Notes under the pieces: model-generated
Database searches by the model: none
Seen by the model: only the letters and a program-made list of their open reading frames with translations
What the model was told of the DNA's origin: nothing
Assembly (NCBI GenBank): GCA_947588845.1
Contig: CANQAR010000047.1
Coordinates: 1 to 32,791 of the forward strand
Direction: 5' to 3'
DNA length: 32,791 bases
Origin: an uncultured Lachnospiraceae bacterium
Lineage (GTDB): Bacteria; Bacillota; Clostridia; Lachnospirales; Lachnospiraceae
Position numbers and translations under genes: made by a program
Part shown: positions 32,780 through 32,791 of the stretch, piece by piece
Numbering within the stretch: position 1 is the first letter of the stretch
Layout of the letters: each line of letters begins with the position of its first letter

Positions 32780-32791
32780 GTCAAGATTTTT

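Noticed and set aside
32756-32784. TTGACA near the window end as a glgA promoter
   Set aside because: At 17 bases' distance the sequence is GCAAGG, not a -10 box; the site at 32668-32696 fits better.

Overview
The window reads as chromosomal DNA of a low-to-mid GC Gram-positive anaerobe, most likely a gut Clostridia of the Lachnospiraceae type. This is inferred from gene families rather than any species marker. Supporting signs are strong GGAGG-type ribosome sites, an Agr-like GHKL/LytTR pair, a BTAD regulator, a DUF975 membrane protein, a clostridial-style peptide transporter, and a proposed homoserine kinase of the phosphoglycerate-mutase type. No rRNA, tRNA, CRISPR array, prophage or transposase was seen.

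Layout: (1) 1-1253, minus: an AAA ATPase with a DUF4143-like C-terminal half, cut by the window edge. (2) 1522-11138, minus: an oligopeptide ABC transporter operon, oppA-oppB-oppC-oppD-oppF, followed by a membrane-anchored protein that resembles a degenerate ApbE flavin transferase. (3) 11446-13567, minus: an OmpR-type regulator and its histidine kinase, just upstream of oppA. (4) 13648-17339, minus: a MATE exporter and Tex. (5) 17619-19201, plus: two small membrane proteins, one DUF4190-like and one DUF975. (6) 19412-22584, minus: an ACT-domain protein, homoserine dehydrogenase and an ApgM-like enzyme proposed to be homoserine kinase. (7) 23031-26887, minus: secA and prfB, the latter with the classic programmed +1 frameshift. 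(8) 27051-31044: a BTAD regulator with a degenerate GGDEF-like tail, divergent from a LytTR regulator and a 7TM GHKL kinase. (9) 31118-32617, minus: glycogen synthase.

The most unusual region is the opp operon. OppA appears to be circularly permuted: the segment that normally closes an OppA (helix, 'LLESGVFLP', 'SRKVPRT') lies at its N-terminus, and the protein stops right after the usual 'GWGPDYGDAQSYLDT' motif. OppB carries about 200 extra residues outside the membrane. OppD has about 230 extra residues between Walker A and the Q-loop. OppF ends in two added membrane helices, and the last gene is an ApbE-like protein anchored in the membrane. Together these suggest a structurally remodelled peptide uptake machine. 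Between oppA and oppB sits an intrinsic terminator that probably lets OppA be made in excess.

Several intergenic regions hold structured repeats. One family has TGAAAGCTC-type inverted ends and occurs at 8699-8817 and 22744-22926. Another is an inverted repeat around GTTACAGT at 20708-20743, with a variant at 17541-17588.
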